From Paracoccaceae bacterium (lineage in GTDB: Bacteria > Pseudomonadota > Alphaproteobacteria > Rhodobacterales > Rhodobacteraceae): a stretch of 64,000 bases of DNA. A model generated the notes under the pieces. The model did no database searches. It was not told where the DNA came from and saw only the letters and a list, made by a program, of their open reading frames with translations. Each line of letters begins with the position of its first letter. Position 1 is the first letter of the stretch. Shown here one piece after another: positions 1 to 9,200 of this stretch. The position numbers were made by a program, and so were the translations under genes. The DNA lies in assembly GCA_017854585.1 (NCBI GenBank), contig JAFMHK010000012.1, positions 1 to 64,000 on the forward strand. Direction: 5' to 3'.

Positions 1-1819
1 CAAACCCGGCATCACCAAAAATCGTGTCACGACCAGAACCGCCAACAAGGGAATCATTATGCAGGCCACCAAGGATCAGGTCATCGCTATTGCCGCCAAG
101 GACGGTATCGTCGCCGTCCCCCCCGTAGAGGGTGTCCTGTCCATCCCCGCCGTCCAGAAAGTCGTCGCCGGACATCCCGTTCAATTCGTCCCGCCCGCCG
201 TATCCGAAGACCGTGTCGTTCCCGGCACCCGCCGTCAGGATGTTATCGGTGAAATCGCCCTGCAAAAGACGATCGTCCCCCCCGCCGGTGATGTCATCGA
301 GATTGGGCAGTCGCTGCGGAGCCTGCACGATGGATTGGATTACCTGCGCCGCGCTCAGCGATTGCCCGTTCCGCGAGATCAACTGCAACTGTTCCCCCCG
401 CCAATTGATGATCGCACCGGTCTGGGTGGCGGTTATCTGCAGTTGCGTGGGGTCGTACATCATCGGCCATGACGACAGATCAATCCGATCCTGACCATAT
501 TCAAAGTCATCGATCAGGTCGTTGTCGCCATCGGCGCGCAACACGAACGTATCGGCCCCGTTACCACCACGCAGGGTGTCCGTTCCCCTGCCATCTTCGA
601 TGATGTCCGCGCCGCCGTTCCCGATCAGCAGGTCATTGCCAGCTTGCCCGACCAGAATATCGTCAGCCTCGGTTCCCTGCAGGGTGCCGCCGGTGGATTG
701 GGCCATGGCGGTGGTGCCATGCCCCGAGACGTCAAAGCCAAGCTCGGTAATGCCGCCGCTGATTTCCGAGGCGACCACCACCTGAACACGATCGCCCATG
801 CCCACCGCCGCCATGGCCGAGACATTCTCCAACCCGATGGTGGCGTTGTCGGCCAGCACATCCAGCATCTGCAGCCGACCATTGGGCAACAGGACAAACA
901 GGGTAATCCCATCGTCCCCGCCACCCGCCAGCACATAGGTGCGGTTGTTGGCCTCGACGATCTCCATGGTTTGCACGCGCCCAAACCGGGTGTCGCGCGT
1001 ATCCAGAACGTGGTCGGTCGAGACCATGTCGCCGTTGGGCAGCAGCTCCAGAACCGTGATCGCGCCTGACTGTCCGGTGGCATCGCCCGGACCCGAGGCG
1101 ATCAGAACAAATGTGCGCCCACCCAGATCGACCGTTTCCATATCCGTGGGCACCATGATGCCCAGCCCTTCATCGATCCCCATCTTTGCGGTGGCGACGG
1201 GGCCGCCCGATGTCATCAGGTAGGCCGTCACGCCCTGTTCCTGCTGGCATGCGGCCAACAGGTAATCATTTCCCGCCACCTTCGCGGTCTGGATGTCGAA
1301 GACGGCAGCGGCATAGGTGTCGGCGGTATCTGTCACGGCCAGATGCGGCGAAAGGCTGCCGTTCGCCTGAAGTGCATAGCATTGAAACCCGCCGTTCGTC
1401 GTATCGCTCAGGAACAGCAGGCTATCGGTAAACTGGTCCACGCCCGCGACCTGCGCGGTCGCGCCGTCCAACCCCGTCATCTGCACGACGCTGTCGATCT
1501 GACCGCCGCTTCCGATTGCATAGCTGGTCAGCTGGTCCTCTCCATTGCCGGCAACCACGATGCGGGGCCCGCTGACGGTATTGATCATGGCAAGCTGCTG
1601 CAGCGCGCCATCCGCCCACGCACCGCTGAAATACGCGGTGTCCATCACCGTGGCCGCCGTACCGGTTTGCAACGAAAACGCGGTCAGTCCGCCGTTTGGT
1701 CCGGACGTTGCATAGACAGTCACCTGCCCGTTCTGCACGACGGCCATCAGATCGCTGATGCCGTGGTCCAGTGCGGTCTGACCTGTTTGCACTTGCCCGC
1801 CTACAATGAGCGATGTCAT
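1..1819 (-). CDS. RTX calcium-binding protein with N-terminal propeller-like region, 3' end cut by window
   Basis: An open minus-strand frame starts at the ATG at 1819 and runs off the left edge, giving about 606 residues without a stop. Roughly the first 380 residues read like a repeated lactonase/WD-type beta-propeller (recurring short blocks such as LLPNGDM, LLPNGRL and YVLAGGGDDG). From about residue 395 onward the sequence is hemolysin-type nonapeptide repeats (GQAGNDLLIGNGGADII, then GGDGQDTLYGGDGDDT), which bind calcium. RTX proteins are normally secreted by type I systems using a C-terminal signal, which would lie outside the window. No classical signal peptide is visible. The gene lies downstream of the capsule-export genes kpsE-kpsT on the same strand, with a 137-bp gap. 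The exact substrate or ligand is unknown. Confidence 0.85.
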   Translation of the reverse strand, partial: MTSLIVGGQVQTGQTALDHGISDLMAVVQNGQVTVYATSGPNGGLTAFSLQTGTAATVMDTAYFSGAWADGALQQLAMINTVSGPRIVVAGNGEDQLTSYAIGSGGQIDSVVQMTGLDGATAQVAGVDQFTDSLLFLSDTTNGGFQCYALQANGSLSPHLAVTDTADTYAAAVFDIQTAKVAGNDYLLAACQQEQGVTAYLMTSGGPVATAKMGIDEGLGIMVPTDMETVDLGGRTFVLIASGPGDATGQSGAITVLELLPNGDMVSTDHVLDTRDTRFGRVQTMEIVEANNRTYVLAGGGDDGITLFVLLPNGRLQMLDVLADNATIGLENVSAMAAVGMGDRVQVVVASEISGGITELGFDVSGHGTTAMAQSTGGTLQGTEADDILVGQAGNDLLIGNGGADIIEDGRGTDTLRGGNGADTFVLRADGDNDLIDDFEYGQDRIDLSSWPMMYDPTQLQITATQTGAIINWRGEQLQLISRNGQSLSAAQVIQSIVQAPQRLPNLDDITGGGDDRLLQGDFTDNILTAGAGNDTVFGYGGRDELNGMSGDDFLDGGDGQDTLYGGDGDDTVLGGNSDDLILGGLHNDSLVGGSGRDTIFGDAGF

Positions 1820-1956
1820 CGAAGTTCCCGTCCGTTGCGACAAGAAACGGAATGCGCGGTGGGCGGCGCATTTCATGGGGTGTATTTGTGTCCATCGGGC
1901 GGAAGATCGAAACAATCCGCGTGGCCCTGTTTACCACGCCGTGATGGCCTGCGTGG

Positions 1957-2610
1957 CTAGGCGAGGTGGGCCTGATGCACGGCAATGGCGGCATCCAGAC
2001 TGTCAAAGTATTGTAATCGCCCGTTTTCCAGCACCAGCGCCGACTGGCAATATTCACGGAGTTCCGCCAGATTATGGTTGACCATTATGGCCCCGGAAGT
2101 GGTCATGCGGTCGCGGAAAACTGCCTTGCTTTTGGCGCGAAAGGCGGCGTCGCCCGCCCCTGTCACTTCGTCCACCAGATACGTGTCGAACTTGATTCCC
2201 ATCGACAGGCCGAATGTCAGGCGGCTGCGCATTCCGGCGGAATAGGTGCGGACCGGCTGGTTGAAATGTGCACCCAGTTCCGCGAACTCGCTGACGAACC
2301 CGATCAGCGCCTGCGTATCGACACCATAAATCCGTGCGATGAACCGCGTGTTTTGCAGGCCGGACAGGTCGGGATGAAACGAGCCCGCAAACCCCACAGG
2401 CCATGAAATGGTGCCATCGCTGATCACGCGCCCTTCATCGGGGCGCAGATTGCCCGCGATAATCTGCATCAGGGTGCTTTTCCCCGCGCCGTTGCGTCCC
2501 AACAAGGCAAGCGACTGTCCTTTCGGTAGGGTCAGGTTCAGCCGGTCGATCACGACCTTGCGCTGTCGACCCACCCAGAACCACTTGCTCAGGTTTTCAA
2601 ACCGGATCAT
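1957..2610 (-). CDS. kpsT: Capsule polysaccharide ABC transporter ATP-binding protein, KpsT type
   Basis: This 217-residue ATPase would energise export of a capsular or similar surface polysaccharide across the inner membrane with a KpsM permease. The Walker A motif GRNGAGKST is at residues 38-46, the signature appears as the KpsT-typical YSAGM near residue 123, and Walker B is YLVDEV near 144-149. The short length and absence of a C-terminal carbohydrate-binding extension fit the KpsT/CtrD group rather than Wzt. It begins 13 bp after kpsE stops, so the two are one operon. Its permease partner kpsM is on the opposite strand about 1.3 kb away. Confidence 0.9.
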   Translation of the reverse strand: MIRFENLSKWFWVGRQRKVVIDRLNLTLPKGQSLALLGRNGAGKSTLMQIIAGNLRPDEGRVISDGTISWPVGFAGSFHPDLSGLQNTRFIARIYGVDTQALIGFVSEFAELGAHFNQPVRTYSAGMRSRLTFGLSMGIKFDTYLVDEVTGAGDAAFRAKSKAVFRDRMTTSGAIMVNHNLAELREYCQSALVLENGRLQYFDSLDAAIAVHQAHLA

Positions 2611-2623
2611 CGGGCACCCCGTC

Positions 2624-3868
2624 CTATTGCCGGTCCCGGAGGCTGTAATAAACCAGCGTCAGGATGGACCACGCCATGAACAAGAACAGTGCGGCCAGCG
2701 CCAGATTGACGGTGCGTTGCGGAAATGTGGCGGTTTGCGGCAGGGTCGGCTGGATGTATGCGGCAAGGTAACGGCTCTGCCGCATGGCGTTGGCGCGGGC
2801 AAGGTCCAGCGCAGTCAGCGCGGCGCGATAGCGTTCCTCGGCAAATTCGCGGTCCACGATCAAGCCCTCGTATTCCGCCATGAGCGTTGGGTAATCCTGC
2901 CCGCCCGATGTCTCTCCCATCATGAAGGTCGCCCGCTCTTCGGTAATGCGGTTGCGGATCACGTCGATCCTGCGCTGGGCCTGCACTAGCCGGGCGTCGC
3001 TGGCGTTGGCCGTGTTTTCGGCCATGAGGTCAAACTCGATCAGAGCTTCGGCCAGTTGCTGCTGCAGGTTGTTGAGCACCCCCATCCGGCCCCGCAAATC
3101 TGATTCCGGGTCCACGATCTGTGTGCGAACGCGGAAATGGGTCAACGCCTCGCGGGCAACCCGCAACCGTTCCAGCGCCTCGTCCAGATCTGCCCCGGCC
3201 AAATGCATCGTGTCGTTGCGGGCGGTGGCGTTCAGCGCGTTCACCAGCGTCTGGCTCTCGCTTACGATGTTCTGGGCGATGCGTTGCGCCATCTCTGGCG
3301 AAAAGGCCAGCACCTGCAATTCAATCAGCCCGGTGGCGTGATCGTGGGATAACCGGACCACCCGTTGCCAATAAGTCAACAGATCTTCGATGGCGGCATC
3401 CGGGCTCAGGGAAAATACCGGGTCGCGGGCGTGGTTGGCCGCATAGTGACCAACAAGGTCCAGCCGCGCATCGATACGCGCGACCAAGGTTTGGCTCATG
3501 ATGAATTCGTAAAGGATGTCGCTGTCGGCGGACCCTCCGCCAACGTTGCCCAACTGGACCAGCCCCCCCAACAGATCGGTGGTCATTGCGCCGTCTTCCT
3601 GACGCACGGTGAACCCGGTGCGCGAGGCATATTGATCCTGTGCGACCTCGAACAGGTAGAAGCCGACGGCAATCAACGGCGCAAGCACGGTCAGCACAAA
3701 GCTGGCGATCAGCCCCCAATGCCTGCCACGCATCCGTGCCGGGCCCGCCATGGGATGCACTTGAATAATGCGTTCAGGGGGCCTGGGCGGAACCGGTCGC
3801 GGGCTGCTTCCGCCACCCGCAGCACCCACCGCCGTTGCGGTGATGGTCTGGTTTTGCTTGTGTAACAA
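2624..3868 (-). CDS. kpsE: Capsule export inner-membrane/periplasmic adaptor, KpsE (Wzz-like)
   Basis: The protein has about 414 residues: a proline-rich cytoplasmic N-terminus, a first membrane segment near residues 52-73, a long largely helical periplasmic region (about 75-385, coiled-coil character around residues 210-350) and a C-terminal membrane segment near 390-410. This is the layout of KpsE/CtrB/RkpR polysaccharide co-polymerase adaptors that couple the ABC exporter to the outer-membrane channel. The start used is a TTG at 3868. An in-frame ATG lies about 39 codons further in, so the true start is uncertain. It is followed at once by kpsT and faces the divergent kpsM gene. Confidence 0.82.
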   Translation of the reverse strand: MLHKQNQTITATAVGAAGGGSSPRPVPPRPPERIIQVHPMAGPARMRGRHWGLIASFVLTVLAPLIAVGFYLFEVAQDQYASRTGFTVRQEDGAMTTDLLGGLVQLGNVGGGSADSDILYEFIMSQTLVARIDARLDLVGHYAANHARDPVFSLSPDAAIEDLLTYWQRVVRLSHDHATGLIELQVLAFSPEMAQRIAQNIVSESQTLVNALNATARNDTMHLAGADLDEALERLRVAREALTHFRVRTQIVDPESDLRGRMGVLNNLQQQLAEALIEFDLMAENTANASDARLVQAQRRIDVIRNRITEERATFMMGETSGGQDYPTLMAEYEGLIVDREFAEERYRAALTALDLARANAMRQSRYLAAYIQPTLPQTATFPQRTVNLALAALFLFMAWSILTLVYYSLRDRQ

Positions 3869-3942
3869 AGGTTTAATCCTTGCCCATCACAATTGCCGCG
3901 ATGGCCCCGGCATGCGTATCGATCCGGTTGCCACTCTGATGG
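3869..3942. promoter_or_regulatory. Divergent intergenic region between kpsE-kpsT and kpsM
   Basis: This 74-bp stretch separates the two halves of the capsule exporter and must hold at least part of the start signals for both directions. I could not pick out a convincing -35/-10 pair or operator, so the region is inferred from gene orientation only. Confidence 0.35.
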
Positions 3943-4770
3943 ATGAAGGCCTTGCTGATCATGAAAGCCACCGCCGCACCCGCGCTTTCCCCGCGCCGCA
4001 CCACCCGGCGTTTTGCAACGGGCAGGGCGGTTGCCGCGCTGATGTTGCGCGAAATGTCCACGCGATACGGCCGGTCGCCCGGTGGATATGTCTGGGCAAT
4101 CCTCGAACCGCTCGGGGGCATCATCGTGTTGTCGCTTGCCCTGTCGCTGATCATCCGCTCGCCCTCGCTCGGCAGTAGTTTCGTGTTGTTCTATGCCACC
4201 GGGCTGTTGCCCTTCATGCTTTACAACACCGTGCAGAACATGGTGGCGAAGGCCTTAATTTTTTCCAAACCGCTGCTTGTTTATCCGTCTGTCACCTGGA
4301 TTGATGCGATCGTCGCGCGGTTCCTGCTGAACCTGCTCACCGGGCTGATGGTGACCTACGTGCTGTTGTTCGGCGTGCTTCATTTTTCCGAAACGACTGC
4401 TGTCGTCCGGCTGGAGGCGATTGTTGCAGCCTTGGCGCTGGTGGCGCTGCTGGGCCTTGGGGTCGGCGTGATGAATTGCCTGATCTGTGGCCTCTTTCCC
4501 GTGTGGGAACAGGTCTGGTCCATTGTGAACCGGCCACTGTTTCTGGCCTCGGGCATCTTCTTCATCATGGAGGATTTGCCCCGCCAAATGCAGGAATATC
4601 TGTGGTTCTCGCCATGGATTCACGTCTCGGGGCTGCTGCGCACAGGCATCTACCCCACCTATGACGCGCCATACGTGTCCGTCATCTATGTGTTGCTGTC
4701 GGGGCTGTTGCCGCTCAGTTTCGGGCTGTTGCTGCTGCGCCGATATCACAAGGATATCCTTGGCCGCTAA
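3943..4770 (+). CDS. kpsM: Capsule polysaccharide ABC transporter permease, KpsM type
   Basis: A 275-residue ABC-2 type permease with six predicted membrane segments, the first near residues 52-75 after a basic amphipathic N-terminus (MLREMSTRYGRSPGGYVWAI, a sequence typical of KpsM proteins). It would form the inner-membrane channel for a surface polysaccharide together with KpsT. An alternative ATG at 3961 gives a protein six residues shorter and has an AAGG about 11 nt upstream. The last codons overlap the convergent rlmH by 4 bp. Unusually the permease is divergent from its ATPase and adaptor rather than in one operon. Confidence 0.88.
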   Translation: MKALLIMKATAAPALSPRRTTRRFATGRAVAALMLREMSTRYGRSPGGYVWAILEPLGGIIVLSLALSLIIRSPSLGSSFVLFYATGLLPFMLYNTVQNMVAKALIFSKPLLVYPSVTWIDAIVARFLLNLLTGLMVTYVLLFGVLHFSETTAVVRLEAIVAALALVALLGLGVGVMNCLICGLFPVWEQVWSIVNRPLFLASGIFFIMEDLPRQMQEYLWFSPWIHVSGLLRTGIYPTYDAPYVSVIYVLLSGLLPLSFGLLLLRRYHKDILGR

Positions 4771-5234
4771 GCGCGATGATAGGGGCTTCCAGCCAGAATG
4801 GATACGGCGCGGTAAAGCTGTTCGGCCAACATCACCCGCGCCAGCATATGTGGCCAGACCATCGCGCCGAATGACAACGCGCGATCTGCCTCGGCGCGCA
4901 ATGCCGGGTCCAGCCCGTCGGCGCCGCCGATCATCAGTGTCATGTCGCCGATACCGGCATCGCGTTGCGCCGCCAGCGCCTGCGCAAACTCGGGCGATGT
5001 CATGACCGCGCCGCGTTCATCCATCACCCAAAGCGCGCCGGAAGGTTGCGCCTTGCGCAGCAACGCGGCTTCGGCTGGCATGCCGCCGCCCTTGCGGTCC
5101 TCAACCTCCAGAACCTGGCCCATACCCAAGCCAAGCGCCCGGCCGGTCTTGTCAAACCGGCCAAGGTAGTCATCGATCATGGATTTCTCTGGGCCCGCCC
5201 GCAGACGGCCCACAACGCAAAGGTTCACCCGCAT
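4767..5234 (-). CDS. rlmH: 23S rRNA (pseudouridine1915-N3)-methyltransferase RlmH
   Basis: The 155-residue protein matches RlmH in length and landmarks: an N-terminal MRVNLCVVGRLRAGPEK strand and a C-terminal SPOUT knot with IGGADGLDP (about residues 103-111) and SFGAMVWPHMLARVMLAEQLYRA. RlmH uses S-adenosylmethionine to methylate pseudouridine 1915 in helix 69 of 23S rRNA on assembled 70S ribosomes. It sits 9 bp after rsfS on the same strand; the rsfS-rlmH pairing is very common in bacteria and supports both calls. Confidence 0.95.
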   Translation of the reverse strand: MRVNLCVVGRLRAGPEKSMIDDYLGRFDKTGRALGLGMGQVLEVEDRKGGGMPAEAALLRKAQPSGALWVMDERGAVMTSPEFAQALAAQRDAGIGDMTLMIGGADGLDPALRAEADRALSFGAMVWPHMLARVMLAEQLYRAVSILAGSPYHRA

Positions 5235-5243
5235 GAAAACCGC

Positions 5244-5594
5244 TTACTGGGGGCTGCCCGCCGCCATCCACATTTTTTCAATCTGGTAGAACTCGCGCAC
5301 CTCTGGGCGGAAGATGTGGACGATGACATCGCCCGCATCGATCAGCACCCAATCGCCGGTGTCCTTTCCCTCGATCTTTGACAGAACGCCAGCGTCCTGC
5401 TTCAGCCGCTCGACCAGCTTTTCGGCCAATGCGGACACCTGCCGGGTCGATCGACCCGAAGCGACAACCATGTAGTCGCCAATCTGCGTCCGGCCGCGCA
5501 GATCAATCTGCACGACATCCTCGGCTTTATCTTCGGTCAGGGATTGAACCACCATCTCCAGCAGCGCTTCGCTGCCGGGATGTTTTGGCACCAT
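5244..5594 (-). CDS. rsfS: Ribosome silencing factor RsfS
   Basis: The protein carries the RsfS core DDKAEDVV-type sequence (here EDKAEDVVQIDLRGR), the STRQVSALAEKL helix and the C-terminal DAGDVIVHIFRPEVREFY strand. RsfS binds uL14 on the 50S subunit and prevents subunit joining during starvation. The ATG at 5594 gives 116 residues, the usual family length, but it has only a weak ribosome site. The frame stays open upstream, and a much stronger AAGGAGG lies 8 nt before an in-frame CTG at 5645, which would add 17 residues. rlmH follows directly. Confidence 0.93.
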   Translation of the reverse strand: MVPKHPGSEALLEMVVQSLTEDKAEDVVQIDLRGRTQIGDYMVVASGRSTRQVSALAEKLVERLKQDAGVLSKIEGKDTGDWVLIDAGDVIVHIFRPEVREFYQIEKMWMAAGSPQ

Positions 5595-5785
5595 TTGTGC
5601 CTGAGGGGCGGGGCGTGACGCCACCGCATGACTTGGTCCGGTCAGGACTCTGTCCTCCTTCGTTGAGCGCCGTGAAAAACCCCGACGCTGGGCGTGACAC
5701 CAAGATAGCATCGCCGCCGCGTCTTCTCAACACGTCCTGTCCAAATCTGTCGCAAGGTCTGATGCTGATGGGCAACGGTGCGGCG

Positions 5786-5801
5786 TTAACCATTTGTTAG
5801 C
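5786..5801 (+). promoter_or_regulatory. Possible CtrA-type site (TTAA-N7-TTAG)
   Basis: TTAACCATTTGTTAGC begins with TTAACCAT, a known CtrA half-site form, and differs by one base from the full TTAA-N7-TTAA pattern. It lies 24 bp before the ATG of the small lipoprotein gene at 5825. Short AT-rich motifs arise by chance, so this is tentative. Confidence 0.3.
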
Positions 5802-5824
5802 TGTCATGACATCAGTGTAACGCC

Positions 5825-6118
5825 ATGAAGCGATTGATATTCCTGTCTTTTCTATTATTTTCCGCCTGCGACAGCCCGTCGCCGGCAATGATGGGGGCCG
5901 ATGCAACCCGTCTGTCCGTGGGTGGCGCTGATTTTACGGTCCGCGTCAACGGCACGCGGGCCGAAGCGATTCGCACCAACATCATGGCGGTGCCATCCAT
6001 CGGTGCGATCTCCATTCGGGCGGTATCCGCGATGGAACAGGCCAGCGGCTGTCGCGTGGTCCCCGATTCGCTGCGCGGCGATCAGGCCGTCATGCGTGCC
6101 GATCTGGATTGTGCATAG
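5825..6118 (+). CDS. Small putative lipoprotein, function unknown
   Basis: A 97-residue protein starting with a lipoprotein signal: MKRLIF basic end, a hydrophobic stretch, and a lipobox LFSAC with the Cys at residue 15. The mature part contains two Cys (near residues 75 and 96) and no motif I recognise. Its exported nature and position between the divergent rsfS-rlmH pair and smc suggest an envelope role, but nothing more can be said. A weak CtrA-like site precedes it. Confidence 0.6.
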   Translation: MKRLIFLSFLLFSACDSPSPAMMGADATRLSVGGADFTVRVNGTRAEAIRTNIMAVPSIGAISIRAVSAMEQASGCRVVPDSLRGDQAVMRADLDCA

Positions 6119-6259
6119 GTTTTTTTGCCGACGCACATGCCAGATACCTACATTTTGTGGATAAGCCGCCTATTCTGGCCATATGCAGGGGTCTGGCATT
6201 GACTCGCGCCTGCGTCACCCCGGATTATAACGGCTCACGGAATCATCAAGGACAGGCAG

Positions 6260-9200
6260 GTGCGCTTTTCCAAGCTCAGGCTCAATGGCTTCAAAAGCTT
6301 TGTGGACCCCACCGATCTGATCATCGCCGATGGTCTGACCGGGGTTGTGGGGCCGAACGGCTGCGGCAAGTCCAACCTGCTGGAGGCGCTTCGCTGGGTC
6401 ATGGGCGAAAATCGTCCAACCGCGATGCGGGGCGGCGGGATGGAAGATGTGATCTTTGCCGGGGCCGCGACCCGTGGCGCGCGCAATTTCGCCGAAGTGG
6501 TTCTTGCGATCGACAATAGCGACCGCCTTGCCCCCGCCAGCTTCAATGACGCCGACCAGATCGATATCGTCCGCCGCATCACCCGCGACGCGGGCAGCGC
6601 CTACAAGCTGAATGGCAAGGATGTGCGCGCCCGCGATGTCCAGATGCTGTTCGCCGATGCCTCGACCGGTGCACATTCACCCGCGCTGGTCCGGCAGGGC
6701 CAGATCGCCGAACTGATCAACGCCAAACCGAAATCCCGCAGGCGGATATTGGAAGAGGCGGCGGGGATTTCCGGCCTCTATCAACGTCGTCACGAGGCAG
6801 AGTTGAAGCTGAAGGGTGCGGAAACCAACCTGTCGCGCGTCGATGATGTGTTGGACCAGCTCGCCAGCCAGCTTTCCGCACTGGAACGGCAGGCGCGGCA
6901 GGCCGCCCGCTATCGCGCCATTGGACTTGACCTGCGGCAAGCCGAGGGGCTGCTGCTTTTTCTGCGCTGGAAAGAGGCCGAAGAAGGTCGCATGCGCACC
7001 GAGGATGTGCTGCGCCTTGCCGTCACCGCCGCCGCGCAGGGTGAAGCCGCCGCCCTGAACGCCGCCAAGTCCCGCGAGGCTGCCGAATCCGCCCTGCCCG
7101 CCAAGCGCGAGGAAGAAGCCATTGCCGCAGCCATCTTGCAGCGGATCATCGTGGAGCGTGACACGCTGGACGCCGAAGAAGCCCGCGCGCAGGAAACCAT
7201 CCGCACGCTCACGGCCCGCACGGCCCAGCTGACGAACGACATTGCGCGCGAATCCACCCTCAATGCCGATGCCGGCGAAACGATTGCCCGCCTTCAGGGC
7301 GAACGCACCGGCCTGATCGCCGATAGCGACGGCCACCACGATATCTTGGCTGTCGCCCTCAAGGCCGCTCATGATGCTGCGGAATTGCTGTCGGACCGCG
7401 AACAGGTGCTGTCGGAACTGACCGAAGAGGCTGCGCGCCTTGCGGCACGTCACCAATCCGCCGAACGCCGCGTGGCCGACGCCCGCAAATCCGACCAACG
7501 CAACACGCAAGACGCCGAAACCGCCCACGCGGCTGCGGCCGAGGCGGCGGATCGTCTGCAAACCCTCGATTATGACCATGACGCGGCGCAGGCAGGCCTT
7601 GCCGCCGCGACCGATCTGGCGCAACGCGCCGAAGAAACCCTGACCCAGACCGAAACCGCCCGCGCCGATGTTCAGTCCCGCGAGGGAGAGGCCCGCGCGA
7701 CCCGTGCCGAGGCCGAGGGGCAGGCCTCGACCCTGGAGTCCGAGGTGCGCGCCCTGACCAGATTGCTGGATCGGGAACGTGGCGATGGCGACCAGTTGCT
7801 TGATCGCGTGCGCGTCGCGCCCGGTTTTGAAGGGGCCGTTGGCGCGGCCCTGTCCGATGACCTCAAGGCGGCAATGGCCGCCGCGCCCGGTGGCACCGGC
7901 TGGACCGCTCTGTCGCCTTATGACACCGCCCATCCCCTGCCTGCCGGGGCCGCGCCGCTGGATGGCTACGCCGAGGCACCTGCCGTGTTGTCGCGGCGTC
8001 TGTCGCAGGTCGGGGTGGTCGCGGCGGGTGATGGCCCGCGGCTGCAGCCCTTGCTGCAGCCCGGACAGCGGCTGGTCAGCCGTGAAGGCGACCTTTGGCG
8101 CTGGGATGGCTACGCACTTGCCGCTGCCGATGGCGTGTCGACCGCCGCGCGCCGCCTGCAGCAGGCCAACAGGCTGAACGAGCTTTCGGCCGAGATGGAA
8201 CGCGCCAGCCTGACCGCAGACACTGCGCGCGCCACCCACGCCAAGATCGCGGCCCGCCTGTCCGACCTGACCGAGGCGGACAAGGCAGCGCGCGCCGCCC
8301 GCCGGGATGCCGACGCGCGGTTGGCCGATGCCTCGCGGGCGCTCAGCCGGGCAGAGGCAGACCGCAACATCCTGTCCAGCAAGCTGGAGACACTGCGCAG
8401 CACGGCAAAACGTCACGAGGATGAAGCCGCCAGCGCCCGCCGTGAGCTGACGCTTGCGGAAGGCGCATGGGCCGATCTGGAAGATCTCGATGCGATGCGC
8501 GCCCGCGTGGCGGATGCCAAGACCACGGTCGAGGCCGCGCGCATGACGATGTTGTCGCGCCGCACTGCTCATGATGAGTTGAAGCGCGACGGAGAAGTCC
8601 GCGACCGCCGGATTGCCGCCATCGCGGGCGAGATTACCGGCTGGCAGAAACGTCTGGAAAACGCCAGCGCGCGGATTGCGGAACTGGATGCCCGCAAGAC
8701 CCAGACCGAATCCGAATTGGCCGAAGCGCAGGTCAGGCCTGCGGCGCTTGTCGCCCGGCGTGAAAGCCTCGCCGAAACCATCCGCACCGCCGAGGCGCGG
8801 CTTGCCGGTGCCGCAGATGCGTTGTCCGTCGCCGATTCGCTTCTGCGGACCGCAGTTGCCGCCGAGCGGGATGCCGAGCGTGCAGCATCCGATGCCCGCG
8901 AGGCCCGCGCCCGCGCCGAAGCGCGCCGCGACGCCGCCGCCGAAAGCGTCGCGGCCGCGGCGGAACGCATTGCCGAAGACATGGAAACAACGCCTCAGGC
9001 GTTGCTCGAAACCCTTGGCGCCGACCCAGAGACCATGTCGGGTGCCGAAACCATCGAGGCCGATGTCATCCGCCTTCGCCGTCAACGCGACGCCCTTGGT
9101 GCGGTGAACCTGCGAGCCGAGGAAGACGCCCGCGAAGTGCAAGAGGAACACGATACGCTCAAGACCGAAAAGCTGGATCTTGAAGAAGCGATCAAGACCC

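Noticed and set aside
6198-6233. TTGACT and TATAAC before smc as a promoter
   Set aside because: The spacer is about 21 bp, too long for a normal sigma-70 promoter.
6677-9151. An 824-codon open frame on the minus strand inside smc
   Set aside because: It lies fully within the clear SMC coding frame and shows only the Gly/Arg-rich composition of an antisense frame in GC-rich DNA, with no domains.
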